Assembly: GCF_000156375.1 (NCBI RefSeq)
Contig: NZ_DS996353.1
Span: 21,368 to 85,367, forward strand
DNA length: 64,000 nucleotides
Origin: Desulfovibrio piger ATCC 29098
GTDB lineage: Bacteria > Desulfobacterota > Desulfovibrionia > Desulfovibrionales > Desulfovibrionaceae
Direction of reading: 5' to 3'
The position numbers and the translations under genes are program-made. How positions within the stretch are numbered: position 1 is the first letter of the stretch; each line of letters opens with the position of its first letter. The notes beneath the pieces were generated by a model. The model ran no database searches and was not told where the DNA came from. It saw only the letters and a program-made list of their open reading frames with translations. Below are positions 1-8,841 of this stretch, in pieces.

Positions 1-69
1 GAGTATTGCCGTGCCGGCGGTCTCCGGGAGGAGAGGGCAGGAGCTGATTGGAGCTGTGCTTTCACGGTA

Positions 70-240
70 AAATGCAGTCTTCGCGAAGAGAGAAAGGAAA
101 ACAGAGGGCTGTCTCCGGGAGAAAGGATGGGGTACCGCCAGGCTCCGGGGAGGGATCGGACCAGATTTTTGAAGGGCCGTGCTTCGGACAGGCATGTTAC
201 CTGCCGGACGTTAAGCTGCCCTGAAAGGATGAGCAGGGGA
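70..240 (+). promoter_or_regulatory. Possible cobalamin riboswitch upstream of cobI
   Basis: The leader of the corrinoid gene holds a run resembling the conserved 3' B12 box (GGCATGTTACCTGCC at about 211-225). Further upstream is a GGTACCGCCA / CCGGGGAG pair at about 131-153, similar to the CCGCCACTG core of the RF00174 fold. The core differs from consensus at several places, and I could not fold the whole element. Position before a cobalamin gene is what is known for this class, so the call is tentative. The rest of 1-316 shows no gene. Confidence 0.4.
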
Positions 241-316
241 GAGACTGCCGCGTTCCATCACAACGGCGGCCTGTTTTGCCCTGCGGAGAGATGAAGGAAA
301 CAGTCTGTAACCGGGC

Positions 317-1066
317 ATGAGCCCGCAACGATACGAGATGACCATGACAGGAACCCTGTACGCTGTGGGCGTGGGCCCCGGCGCTCCCGATCTGCTGACC
401 CTGCGTGCCGTGGAGGCCCTGCGCCGGGTGGACGTGATCCTGGCGGCTGCCTCGCCGCGCAACGACTATTCGCGGGCGCTGGAGACGGCCCGTCCCCATC
501 TGCGGCCGGACGTGCGCCTGCAGCGGCTGGAATTCCCCATGACCCACGACAGGGCCACCTTGCGCGCGGCGTGGGAAAAAGCGGCGGGCATCACGCGCGA
601 TGTGCTGCGCGGCGGCGAGAATGCGGCCTTCCTGACCATCGGCGACCCGCTGGTCTACAGCACGTTCGGCTACCTGCTGAAAACGCTCCGGCAGCTGGAC
701 GAGTCCCTGCCGGTGGAGATCATACCGGGCATCACGTCGTTCCAGGCGGCGGCCGCGCGTACCCGCACCATTTTGTGCGAAAGCCACGAGACCCTGTGCA
801 TCATCCCCGGTATCCGGGACGAAGAGAGCCTGACCCAAACGCTGGAGCAGGCCGATTCCGCCGTCATCCTCAAGGCCTACCGCAACTTCCCGGCCATCGT
901 GTCATCCTTGCGCCGTAGCGGACGCCTTGAGAGCGGCCTCATGGCCAGTCATGTGGAGCAGCCCGAAGAGCGTCTGGCTCCCGTGACCACGGTGGCTGCC
1001 GAAGAGGGCACCCCGCCGTACATGTCCCTGATCTTGAGCCGGAAAGGTTCGGGACAGGACGCCTGA
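317..1066 (+). CDS. cobI: Precorrin-2 / cobalt-factor II C20-methyltransferase
   Basis: A SAM-dependent methyltransferase of corrin-ring synthesis that adds the C20 methyl group to precorrin-2, or to its cobalt form (CbiL) in the anaerobic route expected for a sulfate reducer. The 249-residue product has the tetrapyrrole methylase N-terminus LYAVGVGPGAPDLLTLRAVE. It also has the family's TIGDPLVYSTFGYL substrate loop (about residues 105-118) and an IIPGITSF motif near 137. Length is normal for CobI/CbiL (about 240). Starts at 338 or 344 (MTMTGTLYAV) are equally possible and would shorten it by 7-9 residues; neither has a strong ribosome site. No other cob gene is visible to the right, so its partners may lie left of the window or elsewhere. 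Confidence 0.88.
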   Translation: MSPQRYEMTMTGTLYAVGVGPGAPDLLTLRAVEALRRVDVILAAASPRNDYSRALETARPHLRPDVRLQRLEFPMTHDRATLRAAWEKAAGITRDVLRGGENAAFLTIGDPLVYSTFGYLLKTLRQLDESLPVEIIPGITSFQAAAARTRTILCESHETLCIIPGIRDEESLTQTLEQADSAVILKAYRNFPAIVSSLRRSGRLESGLMASHVEQPEERLAPVTTVAAEEGTPPYMSLILSRKGSGQDA

Positions 1067-1235
1067 GCCCGTCCTGACTTTCGCGTCTGCTCCGCTCAGG
1101 CCTCTACTATGGAGATGGGGCCATCCTTATTTCAAAACAAAGGACGTCGCATGCTCAGGACATGTCTACAGCGCAGGCCCACACGATGCGCGGAATGGGG
1201 TGTTTTCTGCCGCACGCGTTGCATGTAACCGCGTG

Positions 1236-2237
1236 TCAGGCTCCCGTACCGCTGTCCGGCGTCGCGGATCGTCGGAGGGAAAAGCGTCGGGCGATGGCTT
1301 CTAGATGGCGTCCGTCCGTACCGCAGCAGCCGCCAAATATCTTCATGGCCGTCAGTTCCCGCAAGCCCAGCATGCCGTGGGCTAGGTCGTCCGGCGCGGA
1401 GGTCAGCAGGCTGGTAGCGTTGTCCATGACCGCATATTCCAGAGGTGCGGCATTGGCCTGGATGCCCTGAAAACGTCGCCGGACCAGCTCCGTACGGTTA
1501 ACGGGCTGGAGCAGGGCCTTGCGGACGATGTCGGGATGCACGCAGTTGGTCATGTAGCACAGCGGGGGACGTTCCGTGCGGCTGTCGATGTGCTGGATGG
1601 CCGTATGCAGCGGGGTGCCGTCCACCAGCGTCCCCTTGTCCAACAGGGAGAAGCTGATGATATAGGGCAGGCAGGTGGCGGCCAGGGCCCGCGCCATGCC
1701 CAGGGCTTCCGGCAGGGTGGGCATGATGCCCGCGTACAGGAAATCCGCTCCGGCATCGGCCAGAATATCGGCTTGCCAAGCATGAAAGCGCCGGGCGTCC
1801 TCTTCGTCCAGAGCGCCTTCGCCCGTATAGGCATCTCCTTTGCAGCCCATCAGACCGCCGGTGTAGGTGGGCGTCCTCTCCCACCCTGCCTTGAGCCCGG
1901 CCAGCAGGGTCATGCAGTCGCGCAGCAGGCCCTCATCTTCCCCGGCCTGCCGCGTCCGTTCCCTGTTGGCCCGGCGGGTGGGCGTGGTAGCGAGGAAGGG
2001 TAGGCCGTAACGGACCGCTGTCTGCCAGTAGCCCTGCCAGAGTTCGCACAGGGCGTGGCGTCCGGCCTCACTGCGCACAAAGGCGGCCAGCGCTACATGC
2101 GGATCGGGCGTGAGAGCGTATTCCCGCTTGAGGCGTTCGCCCAACGCGCCTTCCAGCAGCAGGGCATCGTGACGTTCAAAACAGCGAACCAGGGACAGGG
2201 GCCGTTTTGTAGACGGTGGAGTGGTGGTGGGTTCCAT
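1236..2237 (-). CDS. Homocysteine S-methyltransferase family protein
   Basis: The 333-residue product is a single-domain homocysteine S-methyltransferase (TIM barrel, MetH N-terminal/MmuM type). It would transfer a methyl group to homocysteine or a related thiol. Zinc-ligand positions are seen as the Cys in YMTNCVHP (about 228) and the GGCCGTD motif near the C-terminus (about 306). No B12-binding or folate-binding domain follows, so it is not a full MetH. A methyl donor such as S-methylmethionine, or a separate corrinoid protein, would be needed. It runs convergently to cobI and has no cotranscribed neighbour. The start is uncertain because no clear ribosome site precedes the ATG. Confidence 0.8.
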   Translation of the reverse strand: MEPTTTPPSTKRPLSLVRCFERHDALLLEGALGERLKREYALTPDPHVALAAFVRSEAGRHALCELWQGYWQTAVRYGLPFLATTPTRRANRERTRQAGEDEGLLRDCMTLLAGLKAGWERTPTYTGGLMGCKGDAYTGEGALDEEDARRFHAWQADILADAGADFLYAGIMPTLPEALGMARALAATCLPYIISFSLLDKGTLVDGTPLHTAIQHIDSRTERPPLCYMTNCVHPDIVRKALLQPVNRTELVRRRFQGIQANAAPLEYAVMDNATSLLTSAPDDLAHGMLGLRELTAMKIFGGCCGTDGRHLEAIARRFSLRRSATPDSGTGA

Positions 2238-2371
2238 GCCGAGGTTTTTTTTAGGCTTGTACGTTCGGGCTGCTGCCGTCGAAACGTCGCAATAGAGGTT
2301 TCCCGCACATGGGGCGGCTTATCTCATCAGTCAGCAGTCAGCGGCGGGGACCGGCCATCCGGGCCGGAGCA

Positions 2372-2443
2372 AAGTTTTTTGGAAGGGAGGGGGCGCGGGG
2401 GGAGGGAGGACCTTTTGTCCACAAAAGGTCCTCCCTCCCCCGC
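2372..2443. repeat. Long GC-rich hairpin element, copy 1 of a small family
   Basis: A nearly perfect inverted repeat (about 23 bp arms at 2395-2418 and 2421-2443) is preceded by an AAAGTTTTTTGG tract. The inner arm reads AGGACCTTTTGT and pairs with ACAAAAGGTCCT. It lies just 3' of hypE (minus strand) and may end that transcript, although no T-run follows the stem on that strand. A related element sits at 39982-40075. Confidence 0.7.
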
Positions 2444-2459
2444 ATCCTGCCTTTCTCTT

Positions 2460-3467
2460 CTAACAGATGCGCGGCAGCTGGGCGCCTTCGAGCATGCCCA
2501 GCAGGCGCTGGCCGCCGATGCGGGTACGCAGGCGCACCTGGCCGGGCTTGCCGTCTTCGGCCACGCGGCCGATGATAGCGGCTTCCTTGCCGTAGGGGCT
2601 GGCCTGCATGGCGCGCAGGGCGGCTTCGGCCTTGTCCTGGGGCAGGATGCAGATGCACTTGCCCTCATTGGCCAGATAGAGCGGATCGAGCCCGAGGAAG
2701 GAGCAGCCGTTGCGCACGCTCTCGTGCACGGGCAGCAGGCTTTCCTCGATGTCGATGCAGACGGAAGACTGCTCGGCGATCTCGTTGAGGGTGGTGGCCA
2801 GACCGCCGCGGGTGGGGTCGCGCAGGACGTGGACCTCGCCGCAGGCGGTGATGATGTCGGCGATCATGTGGTTGAGGGGCGCGGAGTCCGAGGCCACGTC
2901 GGTGAGGAAGGACAGGCCTTCGCGGCTGCCCATGACGGTGAGGCCGTGATCGCCTAGGGCGCCGCTGACCAGCACGGCGTCACCGGGACGGGCGGCATGG
3001 CCGGAGGGCACGGGAGAGGCGAAGATCTCGCCCACGCCGGTGGTGTTGATGAAGATCTTGTCGCACATGCCGCGCGGCACCACCTTGGTGTCACCGGTGA
3101 CGATGTGTACGCCGGCGGTCTGCGCGGCAGCGGCCATGTCGGCCACCACACGGTCGAGGATGGAGAGTTCAAGGCCTTCCTCGATGATGCAGGCGCAGCT
3201 CAGGTAGCGGGGCCGGGCGCCCAGCATGGCCACGTCGTTGACCGTGCCGTGCACGGCCAGGGTGCCGATGCTGCCCCCGGCGAAAAAGAGGGGCGTGACG
3301 GTGTAGGAGTCCGTGCTCATGGCCAGCGGGCCCTTGATGTCCAGCAGGGCGGCGTCGTCCATGCGGTCCAGCAGGGGGTTGGAGAAATGGCGCATGAAGC
3401 ACTGGGAGATGAGCCGTTGCGAGGCGCGTCCGCCGCTGCCTGCATCCAGCAGAATGCGATCGTCCAT
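2460..3467 (-). CDS. hypE: Hydrogenase maturation protein HypE
   Basis: HypE dehydrates an S-carboxamide on its C-terminal cysteine to a thiocyanate, and the resulting cyanide is passed to the HypC-HypD complex for the Fe(CN)2CO centre of [NiFe]-hydrogenase. The 335-residue product is a PurM-like ATPase. It has a GGRASQ-like N-terminus, an MSTDSYTVTPLFFAGG segment (about residues 50-65), a VTGDTKVV motif (about 123-130) and RDPTRGGLATTLNE (about 217-230). It ends in PRIC, so the essential terminal Cys (335) is present. It lies downstream of hypD on the same strand, but a terminator separates the two, so it may have its own promoter. Confidence 0.97.
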   Translation of the reverse strand: MDDRILLDAGSGGRASQRLISQCFMRHFSNPLLDRMDDAALLDIKGPLAMSTDSYTVTPLFFAGGSIGTLAVHGTVNDVAMLGARPRYLSCACIIEEGLELSILDRVVADMAAAAQTAGVHIVTGDTKVVPRGMCDKIFINTTGVGEIFASPVPSGHAARPGDAVLVSGALGDHGLTVMGSREGLSFLTDVASDSAPLNHMIADIITACGEVHVLRDPTRGGLATTLNEIAEQSSVCIDIEESLLPVHESVRNGCSFLGLDPLYLANEGKCICILPQDKAEAALRAMQASPYGKEAAIIGRVAEDGKPGQVRLRTRIGGQRLLGMLEGAQLPRIC

Positions 3468-3520
3468 GATGATCCCGGTAGTCTTGGGGTTACGGCCGGG
3501 CGTCGCTGCGGCGCGGGCCG

Positions 3521-3550
3521 GAAAAAACGGGGAAGGTGCCCCTTCCCCGT
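3521..3550 (-). terminator. Intrinsic terminator after hypD
   Basis: A perfect 10-bp stem (ACGGGGAAGG / CCTTCCCCGT) with a 4-base loop is followed on the minus strand by six T residues. It lies 81 bases after hypD and 54 bases before hypE. Confidence 0.85.
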
Positions 3551-3630
3551 CTGTCCAGAAGCAGGATGCTGCGGCTGTCCATGTTGGCGCTCAGGCTGAT
3601 GCGGCATGGACAGCCGGAGAGATCCCGCTC

Positions 3631-4722
3631 CTAAGCCATATACTTGAAGTAGGCCGCGCAGCTGCCTTCGGTGGAGACCATGCAGGGCCCCACGGGGCTG
3701 GCCGGGGTACAGGCCTTGCCGAACAGGGGGCATTGCGGCGGCGTGATGCGTCCCTTGAGCACCTGCCCGCAGCGGCAGCCCGGCAGGGGCGGCACGTCCG
3801 GCAGGGTGATGTCGAGGCGCTTCATGGCGTCGAAGCGTTCGTAGGCGGGCCGCAGGGCCAGACCGCTGTGCGGGATGGGCCCCAGGCCGCGCCACAGGGC
3901 GTCGGACGGTATGAAGTAGGTCTCCAGCAGGGCGCGGGCGCGGGGGTTGCCCTGGTCGCTGACGGCGCGCTGGTAGGCATTGACCACGGCCGGGGCGTCG
4001 TCGCGGCGTTGTTCGGCCATGATGCAGAGGGCCTGCAGGATGTCCACGGGCTCGAAGCCGCCCACCACGGCGGGGACGCGGTATTCCGAGGCCAGGAAGC
4101 CGTAGGGCTCCAGACCGAGGATGGTGGAGACGTGCCCCGGCAGCAAAAAGGCCTGGACACCGCAGCCGTCCTTGTCGTCCAGCAGGGCGCGCAGCACGGG
4201 CGGGACCAGCTTGTGCAGGGAAAGTACGCAGAAGTTGTCCAGCTTGCGCTGCTCGGCCATCATGAGGGTGGCGGCCACGGTGGGCGCGGTGGTCTCGAAG
4301 CCGATGCCCAGGAAGACCACGGTGTCGCCGGGATTGGCGGCGGCGATGTTCAGGGCGTCCAGCGGCGAGTAGACGATCTCGATGCGGGCCCCCTGGGCCT
4401 GGGCGTGCTTGAGGCTGCGGCCGCCGGGGCCGGGCACGCGCAGCAGGTCGCCGAAGGTGGCGATGATGACGCCGTCACGACCGGCCAGATCGAGGAAGGC
4501 GGCCACTTCGGCGTCATGGGTGACGCAGACGGGGCAGCCCGGCCCGGACAGGTGCGTGACTTCCTTGGGCAGCAGGGAGCGCAGGCCGCTCTGGAAGATG
4601 GATACGGTGTGCGTGCCGCAAACTTCCATAAAGCGCAGCTCGCGGCCGTCCAGGGCCGTTTGCAGGCGGTCCAGCAGGGCGCGGCAGAGCGCGGGGTCCT
4701 GATAAGGAGAGCTCAGGGACAT
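3631..4722 (-). CDS. hypD: Hydrogenase maturation protein HypD
   Basis: HypD is the [4Fe-4S] scaffold on which the Fe(CN)2CO unit of [NiFe]-hydrogenase is assembled together with HypC and HypE. The 363-residue length is normal. Visible family motifs are EVCGTHT with Cys35, GPGCPVCVT with Cys63 and Cys66 (the thiols matching E. coli Cys41, 69 and 72) and a C-terminal cysteine-rich tail. In the tail, CRCGQ, PPQCPLF, KACTP and GPCMVSTEGSC supply the cluster ligands. It starts 12 bases after argC stops, so the two are probably cotranscribed. hypC, hypA, hypB and hypF are not in the window. Confidence 0.97.
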   Translation of the reverse strand: MSLSSPYQDPALCRALLDRLQTALDGRELRFMEVCGTHTVSIFQSGLRSLLPKEVTHLSGPGCPVCVTHDAEVAAFLDLAGRDGVIIATFGDLLRVPGPGGRSLKHAQAQGARIEIVYSPLDALNIAAANPGDTVVFLGIGFETTAPTVAATLMMAEQRKLDNFCVLSLHKLVPPVLRALLDDKDGCGVQAFLLPGHVSTILGLEPYGFLASEYRVPAVVGGFEPVDILQALCIMAEQRRDDAPAVVNAYQRAVSDQGNPRARALLETYFIPSDALWRGLGPIPHSGLALRPAYERFDAMKRLDITLPDVPPLPGCRCGQVLKGRITPPQCPLFGKACTPASPVGPCMVSTEGSCAAYFKYMA

Positions 4723-4734
4723 GGCAGGCCTCGG

Positions 4735-5787
4735 CTAGGGCAGCATGGGCGCGGCGTTGAGGCCGCAGTCCACGGGCAGGCCGCACATGAGGTTGGCATT
4801 GGCCAGGGCCTGGCCGGAAGCGCCGCGGCAGAGGTTGTCGATGGCCGAGACCACGATGAGGCGGTTGGTACGCGGGTCCACCACCAGGCCGAGGTCGCAG
4901 AACATGCTGCCGCGCACGAAGCGGGTCTCGGGCAGTTTCCCCTTGGGCAGCACGCGGACCCAGGGGCTCTGGGCCCAGGTCTCGCAGTAGGCGGCGTGCA
5001 CTTCGTCCAGGGTGGTGCCGGGCTTGCGCAGGGTGGTGTAGATGGTGGACAGGATGCCGCGCACCATGGGCACCAGATGCGGGTTGAAGGAGACCCGCAC
5101 GTCGCAGCCGGCGGCGCGGCTGAATTCCTGCTCGATCTCGGGGGTATGGCGGTGCTTGCCCAGACCGTAGGCGCGGAAGGTGTCGTAGACCTCGCAGAAC
5201 AGGGAGGGCACCACGGGCTTGCGGCCCGCGCCGGAGGTGCCGGACTTGGAGTCGATGACGATGTTGTCCGGCGAGATCAGGCCATGCTTGAAGGCGGCGT
5301 ACAGGCCCAGGATGGCCGACGAGGGATAGCAGCCGGGGTTGGCGATCAGGCGGGCCTTGGCGGCCTCGGCGGCGTAGAGCTCGGGCAGGCCGTAGACGGC
5401 CTCGGGCAGCAGCTCGCGGCGGGTGTGGGGCACATACCAGTCTTCATAGACATCGACATCGCGCAGGCGGAAGTCGGCGGAAAGGTCGATGACGCGGGTC
5501 CCGGCTTCCAGCAGTTCTCCGGCCATCTCCATGGCCTTGCCGTGGGGCACGGCCAGGAAGACCAGGTCGCAGCGGCGGGCGGCTTCCTTGGCATCGAAGA
5601 TGCTGATGACCACGTCAGAACCGGGCAGGCCTTCGAGGAAGGGATAGAACTCGCCCAGGCGCAGGCCGGATTCGGTGCGGGAACAGGCCATCTCCAGTTT
5701 CATGCGGGGGTGGCTGGCCAGCAGCCGGGCCAGTTCCATGCCGGTGTACCCGGTGACGCCCACAAGACCCACTTTGAATATCTTCAT
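4735..5787 (-). CDS. argC: N-acetyl-gamma-glutamyl-phosphate reductase
   Basis: This enzyme reduces N-acetylglutamyl-5-phosphate to the semialdehyde with NADPH, the third step of arginine synthesis. The 350-residue product begins MKIFKVGLVGVTGYTGMELA, with the Rossmann GxxGxxG motif at residues 10-16. It carries the active-site cysteine in ANPGCYPSS (Cys153) and a conserved SGAGRKP segment. The start at 5787 is chosen over an in-frame ATG 33 bases upstream because a GGAGAGGGAG ribosome site directly precedes it. It lies 11 bases downstream of the DUF1844 gene and 12 bases upstream of hypD, so the three probably share one message. No other arg gene is present. Confidence 0.96.
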   Translation of the reverse strand: MKIFKVGLVGVTGYTGMELARLLASHPRMKLEMACSRTESGLRLGEFYPFLEGLPGSDVVISIFDAKEAARRCDLVFLAVPHGKAMEMAGELLEAGTRVIDLSADFRLRDVDVYEDWYVPHTRRELLPEAVYGLPELYAAEAAKARLIANPGCYPSSAILGLYAAFKHGLISPDNIVIDSKSGTSGAGRKPVVPSLFCEVYDTFRAYGLGKHRHTPEIEQEFSRAAGCDVRVSFNPHLVPMVRGILSTIYTTLRKPGTTLDEVHAAYCETWAQSPWVRVLPKGKLPETRFVRGSMFCDLGLVVDPRTNRLIVVSAIDNLCRGASGQALANANLMCGLPVDCGLNAAPMLP

Positions 5788-5798
5788 CTCCCTCTCCT

Positions 5799-6095
5799 TT
5801 ATTTGCTGTCCGGGCCGCATTTGATGACGTATTTCATGCGCAATTCGTAAAGGATGCTCTCCAGCATCTTGCGCTCCTGTTCGTCCAGCCCCTTGGTGGT
5901 CTTTTCATGCAGCATCTCCAGCATGCTGATGCTGTGCCGGGCAAGTTCCGGCTGCTGGCTGGTCTGGCCGGTCTCGGGGTCGGCCACTTCGCCCAAATGG
6001 ACGAGGGCGGCGGACGCCAGGGAAAGGACGAAGGTAGAGAAGGTCACTTCCGGCAGGGGGCCCTTGCCGCCGCAGCCGCATTGGTTCTGACTCAT
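5799..6095 (-). CDS. DUF1844 family protein
   Basis: A 98-residue protein of the DUF1844 family, which is common in deltaproteobacteria and has no known function. It starts with a Cys/Gly-rich segment (NQCGCGGKG, residues 3-11), which could bind a metal. The DUF1844 core follows: a hydrophobic helix TFVLSLASAALVHLGE (about 20-35), then an amphipathic helical C-terminal half ending near a Cys (CGPDSK). The call rests on the pattern FxxFVLSLxxxALxxLG, a hydrophilic helical half with EMLxEKTxGN-like sequence and a similar family length. It lies 11 bases upstream of argC in the same operon. Confidence 0.8.
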   Translation of the reverse strand: MSQNQCGCGGKGPLPEVTFSTFVLSLASAALVHLGEVADPETGQTSQQPELARHSISMLEMLHEKTTKGLDEQERKMLESILYELRMKYVIKCGPDSK

Positions 6096-6145
6096 GCTGT
6101 TCTCCTGCTGATGCGCTCCGGGGCCGTCCGGGGCCCGGGAGCGGT

Positions 6146-6165
6146 GCGGCCGCCGCAGCGGCCGC
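6146..6165 (-). terminator. GC hairpin after the aminotransferase gene
   Basis: Two GCGGCCGC octamers form a perfect 8-bp stem with a 4-base loop, 10 bases past the aminotransferase stop. No T-run follows, so termination would be weak or factor-assisted. Confidence 0.45.
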
Positions 6166-6174
6166 TGCTGTGAT

Positions 6175-7362
6175 CTATCTGACGGCGGGGCAGCTCACGG
6201 GCGTGCCGGGCGCCACTTCGAGGGCGGCACGGTACACGGCCAGGCCCTGTTCGAGGTAATTGCGCGCGCCGATGTAGCCGCCGGCGTCCACGATGCTGCG
6301 TTCCAGGGCGTAGAGGCCCGCGGCCACGTCGGCCCAGTCCACCCAGCCCATGTGGCCGATGCGCACGATGCGGCCCTTGAGCTGGTCCTGTCCGCCGGCC
6401 ATGTAGACGCCGTGCTTTTCGGCAGCCAGGCGCAGGACCTCATTGCCGTCCACGCCTTCGGGCAGCAACACGCTGGTGATGCCCCAGGCGAAGTCCTCGG
6501 GCGCCAGCAGTTCCAGGCCCATGGCCTTGACGGCGGCACGGGTGAACATGGTCAGGGCCCACTGTTTGCGGTAGATGGCGTCCAGACCGCCGGCCAGCAG
6601 CATCTTCAGGCTCACGTCCAGGCCCACGATGAGGTTCACGGGCGTGGTGAAGCGGGTCTGGTTCTTGAGCACGTTGTCGCGCTCGCGGCACAGGTCGAAA
6701 TAGAAGCAGCCGGTGCCGGTCTTTTCGGCCTTTTCCCAGGCACGGGCGGAAAGGGCCAGCAGGGCCAGGCCGGGAGGCAGCATCAGGCCTTTCTGGGAGC
6801 CGGTGACCAGGCAGTCCACGCCCCACTGGTCCATGGGACAGGGGGAGAGACTGACGCCGGAGATACCGTCCACCACGCAGAGCACGTTGCGGGTGCGGGT
6901 GATGGCCGCCACCTCGCGCACGGGATGGAGCACGCCGGTGGAGGTCTCGGACATCTGGATCAGCACGCCGCGGATGTCGGGATCGGCATCCAGGGCGGCC
7001 GCCACGTCCCCGGCCTTGACGGCCTGGCCCCAGGGGGCGGACAGCACGGTGCATTCCAGACCGCGGGAGCGGGCGATCTCCACCCAGCGTTCGCCGAACT
7101 TGCCGGCTTCGGCCACCAGCACTTTCTCACCGGGGGCGAACAGGTTGTAGACGGCGGCGGTCATGGCGCCACTGCCGGAGCAGGACAGGGGCAGGACGGG
7201 CTGCGTGGTGCCGAAAAGCTCGCGCAGGTGGCCCTGCACGCGCTGCATGACTTCCTTGAACTGGCTCTTGCGGTGGTGGATCATGTCCTGGGCCAGCGCA
7301 AGGCGGACTTCTTCGGGCAGGGGCGTGGGGCCGGGGGTCAGGAGGCGTTTTTTGTTGAGCAT
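6175..7362 (-). CDS. Class V PLP-dependent aminotransferase (alanine/serine-glyoxylate type)
   Basis: A fold-type I pyridoxal-phosphate aminotransferase of the alanine-glyoxylate / serine-glyoxylate group, which also contains proteins once called the soluble hydrogenase small subunit. The 395-residue product starts with the family signature LLTPGPTPLPEEV. It has a QMSETSTGVLHP cofactor-contact segment (about 136-147), VDGISG (about 164-169, with the pyridine-binding Asp) and TGSQKGLM with the likely PLP lysine at 191. Amino donor and acceptor cannot be told from sequence. It lies 21 bases downstream of the rlmI-like gene and may be cotranscribed with it. Confidence 0.88.
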   Translation of the reverse strand: MLNKKRLLTPGPTPLPEEVRLALAQDMIHHRKSQFKEVMQRVQGHLRELFGTTQPVLPLSCSGSGAMTAAVYNLFAPGEKVLVAEAGKFGERWVEIARSRGLECTVLSAPWGQAVKAGDVAAALDADPDIRGVLIQMSETSTGVLHPVREVAAITRTRNVLCVVDGISGVSLSPCPMDQWGVDCLVTGSQKGLMLPPGLALLALSARAWEKAEKTGTGCFYFDLCRERDNVLKNQTRFTTPVNLIVGLDVSLKMLLAGGLDAIYRKQWALTMFTRAAVKAMGLELLAPEDFAWGITSVLLPEGVDGNEVLRLAAEKHGVYMAGGQDQLKGRIVRIGHMGWVDWADVAAGLYALERSIVDAGGYIGARNYLEQGLAVYRAALEVAPGTPVSCPAVR

Positions 7363-7383
7363 GATGCGTCCTTTATGCGCCGC

Positions 7384-8577
7384 TTACGGCAGCAGATGCG
7401 CGATGAAACATTTGAGATAGGCCGTCTCGGGCATGGCGGCATGCACGGGATGGTCCGCACCCTGTCCGCCCGCATAGAGGATGCGGGCCTGCCACTTGCG
7501 GCGGGCGGCGGCCTGCTGCACGCAGGAACGCAGGGACTCGGCGGGCAGGTGGTGTGAACAGGAACAGCTTACAAAGACACCGCCCGGCGTCAAGAGCTGC
7601 ATGGCCAGGGCATTGATCTTGCGGTAGGCGGCCAGGCCCTGGGCAAAGTCCTTGCGGCGTTTGATGAAGGCGGGCGGATCGAGACAGATGAGCGAGAAAC
7701 GGCGGCCCTGGGCATCCAGTTCGGCCAGACGTTCGAAGGCATCGCCGCACAGACCTTCGATGGCCTTGGTGCGGGCCAGTTCGGGCGCGTTGCGGGCCGC
7801 GTTCTCCGTGGCCAGGGCCAGGGCCTGCGGTGAGGCGTCCAGGAAGGTCACGGAGCGGGCCCCGGCAGCGGCGGCCGTCCCGCCGAAGCCGCCGGCGTAG
7901 CAGAAGATGTCCAGCACGTCGGCGCCCGCGGCGTAGCGGGCGGCCTCGCGGCGGTTGCGGCGCTGGTCATAGAACCAGCCGGTCTTCTGGCCACCCTGCA
8001 GGGGGGCCCGGAAGATGCAGCCGTTTTCCGGCACTTCCAGCACATCGGGCACCGGGCCCTCGCTTTCGTTCTCGCGGGACAGACCTTCCAGCGAACGGGC
8101 GGCGATGTCGTTGTCCCAAAGGATGGAGCGGGGCTGCAAAAGTTCGCCCAGCACTTCGCGCAGCTCTTCCTTGCGGGCTTCCATGCCCCAGGTGCCGACC
8201 TGCACGGTGAGGTGATCGCCAAAGCGGTCCATGACCAGGCCGGGCAGCAGGTCGCCTTCGCCGTGGCACAGGCGGTACCAGGGCTGGTTGTAGAGGCGCT
8301 GGCGCAGGCCCAGGGCGCTTTGCAGGCGCTGGCGCAGCAGGTCGGCGTCCAGGGGCAGGTCGGCCTTGCGGCTGTAGAGGCGGGCGCAGATGAGCGAATG
8401 CGGGTTGACGAAGACGCTGCCCAGCACGGCCCCGCGCGCGTCGCGCAGGGTGGCGTTCTCGCCGGGCTCAAAGTCGGGCAGGGGACTTTTGGCGCTGTCT
8501 ATCTCGTTGCTGAAAATCCACAGGTGGCCGGCACGGATGCGGCGGTCTTCCTCTTTTTTCAGCCAAAGTGTCTTCAT
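7384..8577 (-). CDS. rlmI: Class I SAM-dependent rRNA (cytosine-C5) methyltransferase, RlmI family
   Basis: The 397-residue product has an N-terminal PUA-like RNA-binding part (residues about 1-80) and a C-terminal Rossmann methyltransferase. Visible motifs are the YDQRRNR helix typical of RlmI, VLDIFCYAGGFG as SAM motif I (about 223-234), LICLDPPAFIKRR (about 293-305) and the catalytic-type FVSCSCSHHL (about 336-345). E. coli RlmI makes m5C1962 in 23S rRNA. The start at 8577 is chosen over an ATG 48 bases upstream because the family starts near MKTLWLKKxExxRRIRxGHLW and a GGGAG site precedes it. Confidence 0.88.
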   Translation of the reverse strand: MKTLWLKKEEDRRIRAGHLWIFSNEIDSAKSPLPDFEPGENATLRDARGAVLGSVFVNPHSLICARLYSRKADLPLDADLLRQRLQSALGLRQRLYNQPWYRLCHGEGDLLPGLVMDRFGDHLTVQVGTWGMEARKEELREVLGELLQPRSILWDNDIAARSLEGLSRENESEGPVPDVLEVPENGCIFRAPLQGGQKTGWFYDQRRNRREAARYAAGADVLDIFCYAGGFGGTAAAAGARSVTFLDASPQALALATENAARNAPELARTKAIEGLCGDAFERLAELDAQGRRFSLICLDPPAFIKRRKDFAQGLAAYRKINALAMQLLTPGGVFVSCSCSHHLPAESLRSCVQQAAARRKWQARILYAGGQGADHPVHAAMPETAYLKCFIAHLLP

Positions 8578-8755
8578 GGTAACTCCCGATGGGCAAAAAA
8601 GTTTGACGGCGCGGGCAGGAGGCATCCTGTCCGATGCCGCACAGATGACTATGGCTGAAAAAAGGATTTTTCGCCAGCACCATGATGCCCCTGTGCCCTG
8701 CGGGAGGGGAGCCTGGCCCGGTGCCGGACGCGTCCGTGCCGTGTGTCGCGGGCAT

Positions 8756-8788
8756 GAAAAAAGGAACGCTCCCCAAAGGGAGTGTTCC
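8756..8788 (-). terminator. Intrinsic terminator after the 513-residue hypothetical gene
   Basis: An 11-bp stem with one G-T pair (8763-8773 with 8778-8788) and a 4-base loop is followed on the minus strand by six T residues. Confidence 0.85.
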
Positions 8789-8841
8789 TGTCAGTCAGGG
8801 CAGGGCCAAAGGAGCGGCGGGCCCCTGCGGCCGGTCAGGGC

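Noticed and set aside
2055-2957. Plus-strand frame across the HMT 5' end and hypE
   Set aside because: It runs through the hairpin repeat and antisense to hypE, with no start signal and no recognisable domain.
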